Source: Macrosoma leucophasiata (lineage: Eukaryota > Arthropoda > Insecta > Lepidoptera > Hedylidae). Taken from it: a DNA stretch of 64,000 nt. The DNA lies in assembly GCA_036365455.1 (NCBI GenBank), contig JAWQUS010000002.1, forward strand, positions 9,936,001 through 10,000,000, given 5' to 3'. Of this stretch, positions 1 through 10,589 are shown in pieces; the stretch's first letter is position 1; each line of letters begins with the position of its first letter. The translations under genes were made by a program, and so were the position numbers. Below the pieces are notes generated by a model. The model was not told where the DNA came from. It saw nothing but the letters and a program-made list of their open reading frames with translations, and did no database searches.

Positions 1-439
1 TTTTATCGTGTCCCCAGCAAATAGATATCTTCTGATCTTCAAATGGAAGGATGCAATTTATATTACGAAACTAATTACTTATGGGTGACGAAAAGTTAGT
101 AAAAGTCATTTTAAAAAATCTATATAATGGTAGGTATCCTTGAAAATAGTATACTTATATATAATTTAGGATTAAAATGTAAGTCTAAATCAGTTTATCA
201 GTAAGTTTGGAATAGGCGTATAAATACGGGAGGCAATGTGTCAGTCAAGTAAATAAGTGTTGTTCAAGTGGAATGCTAAAGTTTCTAATGTTAAATAAAT
301 GAACTCGAGAATACTCGTTATGTAATAAGAACAGTTTAGTACCTAAAAGCTTAAAATTTAAGTCATGCTACATTTCGAAACTGGAATACGATAGCATAAT
401 AATATGTACCCTTAACAACTTTTTACTGGTGCTAGAAAT

Positions 440-745
440 TTAAAATTGAAGCTCGAGGGCATAGCAATCACCGCATTACCTAAGCTATTTGCTATGTTTT
501 TTATGAACCGCGGGTATCCTTGAAAATTGATATAATGAGAGCAGAATAATAAAAGCTAAAAGTGATACAACATTTTCAAACTTGAATACAAAAACAAGTA
601 GGTATCTACCTAGTCTATAATATGTATCCTTCAAATCTCTTGACTGATAATTCCAGTATAGTTCAAGGCCGTAGGTAAGCACAGCTTTACCCATCTGCCG
701 CCAAATGGTAGTGTTCAGCACTGTGGTGTTCACTTCCGAACTGGT
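440..745 (+). repeat. Degenerate Rep-A copy in two pieces
   Basis: Bases 448-495 match the 5' part of the Rep-A family (clusters like GCATTACCTAA). Bases 697-745 match its next block (CCAAATGGTAGTGTTCAGCAC). About 200 bp of unrelated AT-rich DNA lies between them, so this is probably an old copy broken by an insertion. The first 440 bases of the window show nothing recognisable. Confidence 0.45.
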
Positions 746-771
746 AGTGTGTGTGTATTTTCGAAAACTGC

Positions 772-1022
772 AAATCATCATCATAATTTCAGCTGAAAGA
801 CGCTCACTGCTGGACAAAAGCTTGCCCTAAAGCTAGCCACAAAGAACGGTCCTAGACCGTCATCATCCAGCGATTGCCCGCAACCTACACCAAGTCGTCG
901 GTCCACCTCGTGAGGGGCTTGCCTACGGTTCCTTCCGGTACGTCACCATTCGAGAATTCTTCTGCCCCAACGGCCGTCAGTTCTTCGAGCTATGTGCGGG
1001 TGGGCACATTCTCCTCTGAGTT
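772..1022 (-). mobile_element. RTE-type LINE 3' end fragment
   Basis: Read on the minus strand, this is the C-terminus and short 3' tail of an RTE-clade LINE. It has the block for a WTDD-like segment, the GTCCAGCAGTGAGCGTC stretch and a tail of GATGAT repeats (ATCATCATC on the plus strand). The same block recurs at 41.4 and 42.8 kb. The copy is 5'-truncated, which is usual for LINEs, and its reading frame is broken. It starts directly after a Rep-A remnant. Confidence 0.8.
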
Positions 1023-1029
1023 TCATTCA

Positions 1030-2880
1030 GATATAATGTAGGTACTTGATAATAACTCTAACGTTACCGACAAATTGTATACGGGCGCTTGATGAAGGAC
1101 ATTCTTTGTGGAAAAAGAATCCGATTTTTTAAAAAAAACCCGTCAAATCTATTCATCTTTTTATTTAGACGTCTATAAAAATTGCATTAAATAAAAGGAG
1201 ATCCGCCACTTTGTATGGGGCATTGGTACATAATTGTACAACAATAAAACTTTTACGTCTCAGACATTAGTTCATATACTACTATTTAAAACATATTTGA
1301 CTTCGTTGACGAATTGGGTTCGTGAGATATAGCAATTTAAAAAATGTATGAATGAAGTCGTTTTTCCACCATATATTTTTATTTTCGAACTAATAGGCGC
1401 TAATTTAAAATTGACGGTTTCTAGATTGCTAGAAGAAAGTGACTTTTACAATTAATAATCACGCTTGTATCCACAAATACATACATATGAATGCTTTTAA
1501 ATAGCATTTCACTGTACACCGATCACTTTTTTGGTAAACTCCAGTCTACTTTTGCAGATTATAATAAATTGTTTACAGAAAAACTAACAAACACAAGATC
1601 AACCGACTTGAACAGAAACCTCTAACACTACCTACGTATTCCAAATCACAAGAGCACTCGAAATCCGTTTCAACAAGCACAAAAACAAGCCAGTAGTCAA
1701 AAACACAGAGAAGTCACAGAACGCCAACAATATCCAACGAGCAGAAGCAAATGAATGACGTCAAACGAGCGTCACCCTTGTGTCAACATTGGTGGCTGTC
1801 ACAAAATATCGATGTTTAAGAATATCGATTCATTGATCGAATGGGTCACCTAGGCTTTTGTGTTGATTTTAAAACCTAAATGAATGTATTTCAACAAGTC
1901 TTTATCTGATTGTTGGCACCTTAAAATGAAATCTAACGTGTACTTTCACTTATTTTGTAACCGATTTTTTTTAATATGATTAATCGATACTTTCTGATAC
2001 AATAACTATATCCTACGCCATTACATTTCATTACGTTCCTTTCTACGCCATCATAAATATCAAAAGTACAGATTTTTTCAGAAACTGTTTTAAATACTTT
2101 TCCGGTGAGTTTCAGTATAATATTATGCTGAAAAATTTACAGCTCTATTTTATGTAAAGTGTTTGTTCATGTACAATCTATGTACCATTTTGGCTGATCT
2201 CCTTTGGATTGTACCTATCTAAAATAGCACGTCGTATTATTTTCTTTTAAAACTAATTTGCAACTACTCGTAGAATGTGTTTTCGGCAAAAAAACATTAA
2301 AATTATTAACGTAATATGTCTTGTCTCTCATAAATAATTGATATTGTCTTGACACATGAATAAAATTAATTAAATGTAATTTTTGCCAAGGAATATGATA
2401 AAAATAAGTGGCGCTCTACAAATACCTATGCAAACTAAAATATTCACAACAGAGCATAAGATCTAGTTAAATCGAGGTCCATGACCTTGTAACTGGGAGC
2501 ATGTGCATACATATCAGATTTTAAACTGTCTGTCTTTACATCTGTTTAGCATGTGATACGTTTATTTACCTTATTATCATTATTAGTGATCAAATGTATA
2601 TCTTTTGCACGCTATGAATACCAATGCCGGCTTTTGATATAATGTAGTATTGTTCTATACTCCTGCATGTGAAGTGCTTTTTTAATACCAATTTATTTGT
2701 ATTCGAGTATCAAATAGGCCAAGTTTTAAGAACGTTACGCGTTCTGTACTTAATTTTAGATAAAATCAGCCTAACTATTCTTTTTCAAATACTACACTTT
2801 AATCAAAATATATGAAAAAGTAACACTGCGTATAAATCTCACAAAATAAAATGTAACTTTCATTCATAGTAAACGTATTT
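1030..2880. other. AT-rich stretch without recognised features
   Basis: No reading frame of note, no tRNA and no clear repeat was found. It holds homopolymer runs and short AT-rich patches only. A TTTTTTCAG/AAA...CCG/GTGAGT arrangement at about 2078-2110 resembles a tiny exon, but it lacks a good pyrimidine tract and is not called. Confidence 0.6.
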
Positions 2881-2889
2881 CTTAAGTAC

Positions 2890-3602
2890 CATGATGAACC
2901 AGGGAAAAATGCGTTACGCAAACCCACCGTTGGGGAGAGGGGTGGGTTGTCTGGGACTCCGGGAATGGACTACTACTACGTCCGTCTACTACGGACACCC
3001 AGAGGTTTATACAGATAAACCTCTGGGTCTCTGGGTGTTCCGACTCATCCGTCACGGGAATGCTATCGCACACATCCGTGACCTCACCGACGGCTGATCG
3101 TTTCCGAGCCCTCTACGGAGCCTTTCGGCGCCAACCAACGCTAGTGACGTGCGGAACACCTCCATGCCAGACAGCACGGGACCTGTCCTTTCGGACGACT
3201 GACATCCCCTAGTCTCGAAGGTCCCCGACCACTCACAACACCAGGCGTCCCATACCGCCCGGGTGGAGGGATCCATGGGCACAAAGTTCGGTACCAGGGA
3301 GCGGGAGTGTCAAAAGAGGTCGACCCTTAACCGCCCCCCGCGGCACCACCACGTCCCTATCAGACGGCGGGACCATCGTACAGATGCTGGGGATAGGGTG
3401 CAGGGCCAACGACATACCTGTTCCCCAGCTGTATCCTCACCTTACCAGTAAGTGGTGGGCAGAGCCCCACCAAACGCCGCTTCCTCGCTGGGTTCCTGGC
3501 TGTGGGAACGAGCACCGACTACTAAACCCCAAGGCGGAAACCGTCGGGAGGGCAGAAAAAAGTACCCCAAACCAATCCTATCGCCAGGTCCTGAGGTAGG
3601 CT
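2890..3602. repeat. GC-rich block, probably retroelement-derived
   Basis: This stretch of about 710 bp is abruptly more GC-rich than the surrounding AT-rich DNA and changes composition sharply at both edges. All its frames are short and overlap on both strands, so it does not look coding. It contains a strong 13-bp hairpin (2998-3010 with 3015-3027). The composition and sharp edges resemble an untranslated region of a LINE or LTR element of the R1 or Pao kind, but no diagnostic protein motif is visible. Class is inferred and uncertain. A GC-rich host segment is the alternative. Confidence 0.4.
2998..3027. other. 13-bp perfect hairpin in GC-rich block
   Basis: CCCAGAGGTTTAT pairs perfectly with ATAAACCTCTGGG around a 4-nt loop ACAG. 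A second CTCTGGGTGT just downstream can compete for pairing with the ACACCCAGAG overlapping the left arm, which gives two alternative folds. Confidence 0.7.
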
Positions 3603-4057
3603 TTGGCCGTTTTGCCTATATGCAATGATCGCCTAAAGCAAATCGCCTAAAAAAAAACTAAATTGTCTTTATATTTTTTTGCTACAATTGATGGTTATTT
3701 AAGCGATGCGGTGACAGTTTTAATACAGTGAAACACAATAATAAGTTATGTCAAAGACTTATTTTAACTATTAAACTTAGCTTAAGTTACGATTGGCGAC
3801 ACAAGACAGCTAAAGTTTTCTTTTGTTTGGAGGAAAAGCAAAATCTTACGAAACAGACTCGTGTTTACGTTCAAAGTTTCTCGGGTGTTGTGTTAACATG
3901 CTTACTCATCAGTTTATAAGAACTTCTCTTCTTATTTTTATTGTTTCCTTTTCTTGTAAAACCTTAGCTAAACAAAGAAATAAAATACTTTTTACTTTGG
4001 AAACATACCTATATAGTTATTTTATCTTTAGTACTGCCAAACTGCCATAGTCCTTGC

Positions 4058-4260
4058 TTAAAAATCAGGCCAATTTCGAGTCGGAATCGCGCACAGAAGG
4101 CCGTATGTAGCATTAACTTTGAAAAACAACAAAAAAACTTTTGTTGTATGCGAGTCGAATTTAAATATGTATTTGTTGTTATAACGGCAAAAGAAATATC
4201 TCATCCCTGAAAATGTCAAAGGTGTTGCTATGAAATACCTACCGCCTGGTGACAATAAGT
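4058..4260 (+). repeat. Degraded 'AAGTGCGAGTCGGACTCGC' repeat
   Basis: The start (CCAATTTCGAGTCGGAATCGCG) and an internal TTTGTTGTTATAACGGCAA block match a very common lepidopteran interspersed repeat. That repeat normally opens with a CCGGCCAAGTGCGAG-like motif and closes with ACGGAACCCTAAAAA. Here the 3' end is missing. A longer relative lies at 12,591-13,212. Confidence 0.6.
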
Positions 4261-4352
4261 ACCTATGTTACGGTATTAATATTTATTTTATTGTGTACTG
4301 CATAGTCTGCATACCGGGTACTTAGTCTGAACGGACCAAAAAGAATGGACCG

Positions 4353-4436
4353 TAGTCCATTCCGCCGTAATCAAAAATCGTCTACGTCTCAACGGACCGG
4401 TCATAAAATAACGTGGTACATTTTTACCACGTTAAT
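4353..4436. other. Two adjacent perfect hairpins
   Basis: GAATGGAC and GTCCATTC form an 8-bp stem around CGTA near 4353-4372. TAACGTGGTA and TACCACGTTA form a 10-bp stem around CATTTT near 4409-4434. The region between is ordinary. The pair could be the core of a small foldback transposon, but no outer termini were found. Confidence 0.5.
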
Positions 4437-4667
4437 ATTCACTTCACACACTAAGTTTTCACTTCTGACGGCACTCACGGCGTACAGCACGTAGTTTTTT
4501 TAAAATGACAATGTTATTTGTGAAATAATTGGTATTCAAGAAGCTTTTAACGATAACTTGCATCTCCTTCTTTTCGCCCTTAAAGATTCAATATTAACTT
4601 TTTTATGAAGGTCTGTTCCTAATTTTAGTGTAGCTATTTTTTGCCGGGTTTTATCTTGCTTAGGGCT

Positions 4668-4730
4668 CCAGTGAAGGTGCTGGAGGGCGTTGAATCCACC
4701 ACATTACCTCATCTATTTGGCGATAAATAT
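4668..4730 (+). repeat. Rep-A 5' fragment, degenerate
   Basis: This short segment matches the start of Rep-A (GGAG...GGCGTTGAATCCACCACATTACCT). The rest of the element is absent. Confidence 0.4.
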
Positions 4731-5084
4731 TACACTATTGATAATACTATTCAATATAGGTAGAAGCTCAATTGACCCTGAATGGTCATACGATACTCTC
4801 TTGTGGTTTAAAGTAAGGACATACTTTAGTTGTTGATGATTTCATTTAATCTATAACTGGTATCTAAGTAGATCTAGTCTATGTATGTATTGTCAATGGT
4901 AAAGAGACATCAATGTTATCTCAGTGATAAATAAGGCCCCTGACCAGTCGAAACAACTTACTGTTATTAATGAATGGGCTATTCTTGTTAAACTGGTTAT
5001 AGGTATTGTGAATTATGTAGTGTTAACCGATTTTTTAAAAAAAGGAGGTAATCATATCGATGGTATCTTGTTACGACCCACTAA

Positions 5085-5165
5085 TTCAGTATAGTACGAG
5101 TAGATAGTAGTAGGCCACTATTGCTACGCCGGGGTAACAGATTCGATCCCTGAGACATAAATAGT
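5085..5165 (+). repeat. Possible degenerate tRNA-derived SINE head
   Basis: GATTCGATCCC at about 5141 matches a Pol III box B. TAGTAGGCCACTATTGC upstream could be a worn box A region. The spacing is roughly tRNA-like, but the stems do not form cleanly. It is an old SINE remnant at best. Confidence 0.35.
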
Positions 5166-5279
5166 CGATTAAAATCCCAATTGATACTGCATTTCGGAAG
5201 GTCCCCTTTGCCACCCTTGCAGTTCGTTAATTTAATCGTGATTTTGGGACAATACCTTCCTACGTAACTGACAAATCAT

Positions 5280-5313
5280 GAGTTCGCATGTATGCTTGAA
5301 TGCATGCGAACTC
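5280..5313. other. 14-bp stem-loop
   Basis: GAGTTCGCATGTAT pairs with AATGCATGCGAACTC-type sequence downstream, 14 pairs with one G-T, around a 6-nt loop. Its origin is not apparent. Confidence 0.5.
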
Positions 5314-5859
5314 TGCCTCCCACATTTCATTTCATGTTTGGCTCGACCGATTGAAACGGTTTTCGAGTCGGAGTGAAGAGGATATCTCCGAATTTAAATA
5401 AATACCTATCTCAATCCATTCAGGTTTGCCAAAAGTAATAGTGAGGTAACGAGAAAAATTAATTACTTACTTAACGGAGTCGAACTGATTGGATTATTAT
5501 TTTCACAACTTATACCATCCCATACTGTTAATTTTTATGAATCTTACTGATTTTCAGAAGCTATTTTCAGAAAAAAAAAATATTCCAAAAACCAATTCAT
5601 TACACTAATTACCCTATATTGCGAAAAATCGTTCTCTATATTCACCTATTAGAAACGTCGTAAATATAACAAACGCTTCAAGTTTCGTATTGTGCGAACA
5701 CGAAGGCGTGACAAAACAATTTCGCAATCTTGCATCGCACGAACATCTGACAAAAGGCTACATTCTCTGCCATTACGACTCCATAAAGCGTTCCGTTTTT
5801 AAATTGCAAGGGAACGTGCAGACGAGTAAAAGAAATAAATAAGCAAGCTGTTGCTAGGC

Positions 5860-5995
5860 TCGTTCAAGGTCTCGGCGACCCTGGCCGTGCTTACCCCCCC
5901 TCCCGTCCCCCCTCCCTCTGGCCTCCCCAGCGCGCATGTGCATTGAATGCACTCGCGTCCGCAAGCGAGCTACACGCTACTTATCCACACGACTT
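5860..5995. promoter_or_regulatory. CpG-rich, pyrimidine-tract segment
   Basis: This island of about 130 bp in AT-rich DNA has three parts. A C/T-only tract with long C runs spans about 5891-5930. An NRF-1/EWG-like CGCGCATGTGCA sits at 5931-5942. The near-perfect palindrome GTGCATTGAATGCAC is at 5938-5952. Such islands in insects often mark promoters or conserved regulatory DNA. No transcript feature is proven, so the role is inferred. Confidence 0.35.
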
Positions 5996-6614
5996 ACGTA
6001 AATCTGCTCCATTGGCTCGGCTACATTTTAATGATGATAAAATATTTTTTTTTTTACTTTGATTTTCTAGATAGATAATCCTATATAGCATTTTCGGAAA
6101 AATGATTAAACGAAAATGGAACAGAATTTTAGTAAAAATCTGAAGCTTAGTAGATTATCTATGGTTACCTAAAGTAATTTTAGAGAAGGATGTAACATTT
6201 TACAATAAATTTAACAAATATTTTGGTGCAACCCAACCTTAGATTTTATTAATTCAAATTCGTATTCAGTTTTAACTGCATCAGTTGAAGTAGGTCAATC
6301 CAGTTGGGCTCAAGGTTCTCAAGTCGAGAGTACCTACCAATAAATTAAAACGAGAAGATTCTCAGGCACCTCGGGAGCTTGTAAATATGCGCGTTATTAT
6401 TAGGCTCAGGATTCTATTCTATGTGATAACTCATAACACATTAAAGGAGATGTGTATTCCTGAGAAAAGTAAAAAAAAAATCACCTTCAGGTAGGACTAT
6501 AACCAACCTTCAAACAGATAGACACTGGTAACTATTTTATCCGAATTTATACTTTTGTTTTAGAAAGTTATTTGAGGAGTTGTTTTATTTTTCGTATTTT
6601 AACCAAATTAATTG

Positions 6615-6895
6615 TTGAAAGGGTCGGCGACGGGACGTGACGACCCCACCTCAGCGGGAGAATTTTATTCTACTGGAAGAGAATTCTTCCACTAGTGCAG
6701 TCAGTCAACCGAACAATTCACCGAACAGCAGCGTCCCGCGATATAACTTCAGCCACTGCGATTGCCAATCCGCCTGCCAAGCGTGGCGATTATGGCATAT
6801 TCTCCCCTAATGTCGCACTATACTTGTGGGCATCTTTGGGGAAGGCTTTGTCCAGCAGTGAATGTCTTTCGGCTGGAGTGATGATATATTTTTTA
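6615..6895 (+). mobile_element. RTE-like LINE 3' terminal fragment
   Basis: The 3' part (about 6790-6895) ends in the GTCCAGCAGTGAATGTC block followed by GGCTGGAGTGATGATAT, the usual RTE 3' terminus. The upstream part carries a small palindrome, TGGAAGA/TCTTCCA, and a GGGACGTGACGACCCC-like segment known from other lepidopteran repeats. Its link to the LINE is uncertain. Confidence 0.6.
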
Positions 6896-6924
6896 TTTTA
6901 GAAACAACACTGCTAACAATCTTC

Positions 6925-7330
6925 TTCTTGGGGCGCCTCTTCAACTAGCGAAGGTAGGCGGTCAGTATGGCATATTGTACCCGGTTTCTGGCGAGACGAA
7001 ACAACTCGGCTGCACTTGCTATTCCTGACCACTCTCGGATGTTACGTAACCACGATTTCTTTCTTCGACCAACTCGTCTTTTACCCGCGATTTTGCCCAT
7101 CATTACCAGTTGTAGCAACTAGTACCTATAATGTCTCAGTACATGTCCGAGAGGTAGGCCACTTTTCGTTGTTTGACGGTCTACAAAAGCTCACGTTTCT
7201 ATTTCAGACGTCGAAGATTCTCCTCATTGGTTACCTTTTGAGTCCAGCTTATAGCCAACATTGGTCTGTACATCAATGGCTAACAATGGAATGTTGTTTT
7301 AAATCATTGACTTTGCCATTGTAGCTTCCG
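6925..7330 (-). pseudogene. LINE reverse transcriptase C-terminus (RTE/R4-like), decayed
   Basis: The minus strand encodes a worn C-terminal tail of a LINE polyprotein. Recognisable pieces, in order, are a GYKLD-like start, a conserved basic stretch with WLRNIRE-type sequence followed by AAELF, and a terminal TAYLR-stop near 6945. This matches the C-terminal region seen in insect 'endonuclease-reverse transcriptase' elements, which follows the palm and thumb domains. Stops and frameshifts are present. It lies back to back with the RTE 3' fragment just upstream and is not expressed protein. The element class is recognised by memory of the family. Confidence 0.65.
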
Positions 7331-7794
7331 TTAAATCTAAAAACACACTTCTGTGTTACAATGTACAATCCATGTCTAAAAATAGGTTAATACAGTCATC
7401 CTGGGCGTACGAGCGGCCCTAACCCCTCGCAATAATAGCAGACGTCTGACGTATACGTTTAGAAAGGGTTCAGTCGATTAATCACTAGTTATTTATAGCA
7501 AAGAATATATATAAATGTTTCTTTAAATGATTTAAATCTTCGTATTTAAATTATTTACAGTAACATTATGCCAACAGTTTCGCCGTCTGTTACATGGGCC
7601 TAAAATTAACCGGCAGCGAATCGAGAGTGTTTGCATGAATGCTTGAAGGCCTGCATTTTCCTCTGACTATCCCTTCGGGGAATACAGGCGCGAAGTTAGT
7701 TTCGTTCCATTTTTAGCAAATAATTTATAAATGTTACTTTGATTTAAATCTTTGTAGGTATTTACTGATCGTAGAATGCCAGTATCTCCAGTGT

Positions 7795-7885
7795 CGGAGT
7801 TCGAGCGCATAGACATCTCTGCATTCATAATCACTCCAGCTGGAAAACGTTCACAGCTGGACAAAGCCTTCCCCAAAACTATCAC
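7795..7885 (-). mobile_element. Short RTE LINE 3' tip
   Basis: On the minus strand this reads CTTTGTCCAGCTGTGAACG followed by the usual CAGCTGGAGTGATTATG end. About 90 bp remain. It sits between two pieces of a Rep-A copy (CTCCAGTGTCGGAGTTCGAG at about 7780 and the part from 7900), so it probably inserted into that copy. Confidence 0.6.
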
Positions 7886-7899
7886 AGAAACATAATAAC

Positions 7900-8025
7900 T
7901 AAGGTCTTAGGGGTGGCAACGCATCTGGATTTTGACCTCTGGTCTTTGTGTGGGTGTCTATAGGCTGCAGTCATCAATGAACATCAATGTGAACTGTAAG
8001 TTTCATAGCCACCTTCATAAAATAA
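7900..8025 (+). repeat. Rep-A 3' half
   Basis: It matches the 3' half of Rep-A through the GCAACGCATCTG block, TAGGCTGCAGTCATCA and AACATCAATGTGAACTG. It ends in an AT-rich ATAAAAT-like tail. Confidence 0.75.
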
Positions 8026-8199
8026 ATTTTAAAAAATCATGCTTACCGTTTGTAAGAAGTGGATTTTTTTTCATGTTATTCCTTAACCATTCATACCAAA
8101 AAAAGGCATTTAATTTTCATTGCTGGTAATGAAATAGTAGTATACAATCAGAAGCATATAAATCGCGTAAAAATCAGAGATTTCAAAGTAAATGGGGAC

Positions 8200-8495
8200 T
8201 CCTAAGTCCTAAGCTGTTAATGACTCTATGCCGGAAATTACGGGGCAGTACTTAGCACCTAATTGGAACACACGATAGCGCTAACTATTCTGCATTTAAT
8301 AATGGCAACCCTTGATACATCCCACAGCTGGGCACGAGTCCTTTTTGGGGGGAGGCCAGGAGCTTACTCTACCACGCTGCTCCAATGCGACTTGGTGGAG
8401 TTTAAAATCGTGCTGATTTAACATTTAGCAGCGAGTAAAGGTAATGCGGTAGGTGGGACCCTCGAGGTCCATCATTGGAGCTCTACCTATAAATC
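8200..8495 (-). repeat. Rep-A copy split by a SINE
   Basis: Bases 8215-8296 (GCCGGAAATTACGGGGC through CACGATAGCGCTAAC) and 8401-8495 (TTTAGCAGCGAGTAAAGG through TTGGAGCTCTACC) are two consecutive parts of one reverse-oriented Rep-A. The gap is filled by a fragment of SINE-B. TTTAA occurs at both junctions and is a possible 5-bp target duplication. Confidence 0.75.
8297..8400 (-). mobile_element. SINE-B 3' fragment inserted in Rep-A
   Basis: Read on the minus strand it ends GGGTTGCCATTATTA and carries the CGCTGCTCCAATGCG and GGCACGAGTCC (reverse) blocks of the SINE whose best copy is at 11,820-12,190. The tRNA-like head is missing, as expected for 5' truncation. Confidence 0.75.
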
Positions 8496-8959
8496 CCACC
8501 TAAAGTCTGTAAAAGGACGAATTGCTTACTCTTTTATTCTTTCTTTAATTCTTCATATTTTCAATATCTTTTCGCAAGTATTGAACTTGAAAATGTAAAA
8601 TATATAATAGGTAGTTTCTTAAAATGTCAAGTAAGTAAGAACAATATGACGAGATAAATCTTCACTATTCACTTGCTATACTTAAATTATAATGATGGGA
8701 TGTAACATTTAGCACACCTATGTTAAATTTCTTACCGCCCAGTAAATCTGCGACAGCCGGTTTTAAACCTATTGTTGGCAGCAATAATCACATATTTACT
8801 AAGTAGATTTAATTTGAGATGACGTGTAGGTACAATATTATGTTTCCAGTTTTTAATCGTTGTTCCTTTTATTTTATATCTTGTGTTTATTCTCTTTAGT
8901 TTGTCAGAAGCCTCTGGTTTTTTTTTTGTTCAGCATCTCATTTTGAGCTGCATATGTAT

Positions 8960-9040
8960 AATACCACTTAAAATGTATATTGGCATGTATTCTTGATTAA
9001 AATGTAAATTGGCATGTATTCTTGTTTCTTGATTAAATTC
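8960..9040. repeat. Imperfect tandem duplication
   Basis: AAAATGTAWATTGGCATGTA (W = T or A) followed by TTCTTG occurs twice in succession, at about 8970 and 9000. It is AT-rich slippage-type DNA of no clear function. Confidence 0.6.
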
Positions 9041-9301
9041 ATGTTACCTCTACCTACACCGTTTAAAGTGTGTCTGTAATTTTTTTCTACAACTTATTTG
9101 TTTACATTAACAGTATTTTTTTTTCAATTAATAACTTTAACGTACAATTAGCGAAGCCCTCTGATATAAGGAGGGCATCCTCCAGGAAACTAAAGGCGGC
9201 ATTTGTGAGAAAGAGGGTGAGGGAGGGTACTTGGTCATGAATTAGTTCCTGTCCAAGGCGCCGTGGACACACAGCCCACGCTCTACGCCGCCACTGCATG
9301 C

Positions 9302-9408
9302 AAGTGGACATCATATGTAAATACTTTATACGTAAAGTAAATTAATTAATTTTAAACATGACTTTATACGTAAAGTAAATAAAGTAATTTTAAACATGAT
9401 GTCCACTT
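9302..9408. repeat. 38-bp tandem repeat inside 13-bp inverted repeats
   Basis: A 38-bp unit starting ACTTTATACGTAAAGTAAAT occurs at 9323-9360 and again at 9361-9398 with few differences. The pair is bracketed by AAGTGGACATCAT (9302-9314) and its exact reverse complement (9396-9408). The bracket suggests a small foldback element or a snap-back replication event. Confidence 0.65.
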
Positions 9409-9936
9409 TTGGAGGTAAATTCGTTCTTTTTTGTGCAAACTAGGTATATTATTAGCTAACATGTCAAATTAAACGGTTTATTGAGAGGTTTAAATTTTTT
9501 ATCTAAGTTAAATAGTTTTGATGTTATTTACGAAAAATGACTATCCACCCCTTTATTTCTCCATTATCAGGCCTAAAATTTTAAAAAAATACAAATAATT
9601 CTTTATCTATAGATTAGAGGGAAAACCTATGTATAAGAAGCAATAGTATTAAACATTTATTTACATAGGAAATTTCACAATTTTACGGAATCATATGCAC
9701 GTCTGACTCTGAGTCAGTTTTTTTACTTTTTAGGTGATAACGCAATCATTAATTATTAGTGCCAATTTTAGTGAATCCACAATCATTTACAAACGTTACA
9801 ATTTTCGTTGTGTCACCAGGTATTTGTAATGCTTACGTGGATTGTCTTAATACCTCAATGACTAGGTAATTCGTCTTGGCAACGAATTGTTTATGTATTT
9901 CCGTGTCATTGTGTGAGATGACAAGTAATAATACCG

Positions 9937-10551
9937 TACAGTAAGTACCCAACAAGTATTATAAGCATATGGAGCCTACGAAAAAGACAATCGGCTAGTT
10001 TCGACTTAGATCGTATTGATCAAAACATGTTCAAAATGGTCGACAAACGACCCATAGGTAATGTATTTTACTGGTTTTGTGTATATTATAGTAGGTAGGT
10101 AATTTTTTTCACTGGTGGTAGAGCACCAGTGACGGAGCTCACGGGCGTTGGCACCACCCCATTACCTAATATATTTGCCGCTAAATGGTAGTGTTCAGCA
10201 CTGTCGTGTTCCGGTCAGGTGGTAATGTACGGCCCTCTAATTTCCGGCACAGAGGCATAAGACCTTAGGCCTCAGGAGTGGTAACGCATCTGCATTTTGA
10301 CCTTGGTCTTTGTGTGGGTGTCTATAGGCTGCAGTCATCACTTAACATCAATGTGAACTGCATGCTTGTTTACCACTTCCATTACATAAAAAAAAATTAA
10401 AAAAAAATCACTTAACATCAAAGTGAACTGCATGCTTGTTTGCCACATCTATTACATAAAAAAATTGCGAAAGAGATACCGCTCTACAGACCCGAAATAA
10501 GCCGAAGTCGAAGAAGAAAGCTGCAATATTTCTTGTTGGATAGATACAGTA
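9937..10551. mobile_element. Foldback MITE (TACAGTG family) interrupted by Rep-A
   Basis: The left half (9937 to about 10,040) and right half (about 10,465-10,551) are inverted relatives: TACAGTA...CCAACAAGTATT against AATATTTCTTGTTGG...TACAGTA, plus CGGCTAGTTTCG against CGAAATAAGCCG. Uninterrupted relatives lie at 38.4 and 51.4 kb. A Rep-A copy (10,111-10,398) with a partial tandem duplicate occupies the centre. Confidence 0.7.
10111..10467 (+). repeat. Rep-A copy with duplicated 3' end
   Basis: This is an almost complete Rep-A. CACTGGTG-GTAGAG-CACCAGTG forms an 8-bp hairpin at its 5' end (10,110-10,131). The body follows, with GTTCAGCACTGTCGTGTTCC, TTCCGGCACAGAGGCATAA and CTGCAGTCATCACTTAACA, and the A-rich tail starts near 10,385. 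The last 55 bp of the element are then repeated (10,407-10,463) with their own A-rich tail, a tandem extension of the 3' end. Confidence 0.85.
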
Positions 10552-10589
10552 TTTTATGACATATAACGAAGCCGCGGTAAATCAATTTA

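Noticed and set aside
485..817. 110-codon minus-strand frame
   Set aside because: It overlaps a Rep-A remnant and an RTE 3' end; the C-terminal part is antisense of repeat DNA and no domain is visible.
2078..2110. Tiny exon between TTTTTTCAG and GTGAGT
   Set aside because: About 20 bases with a poor pyrimidine tract and no branch site; likely chance.
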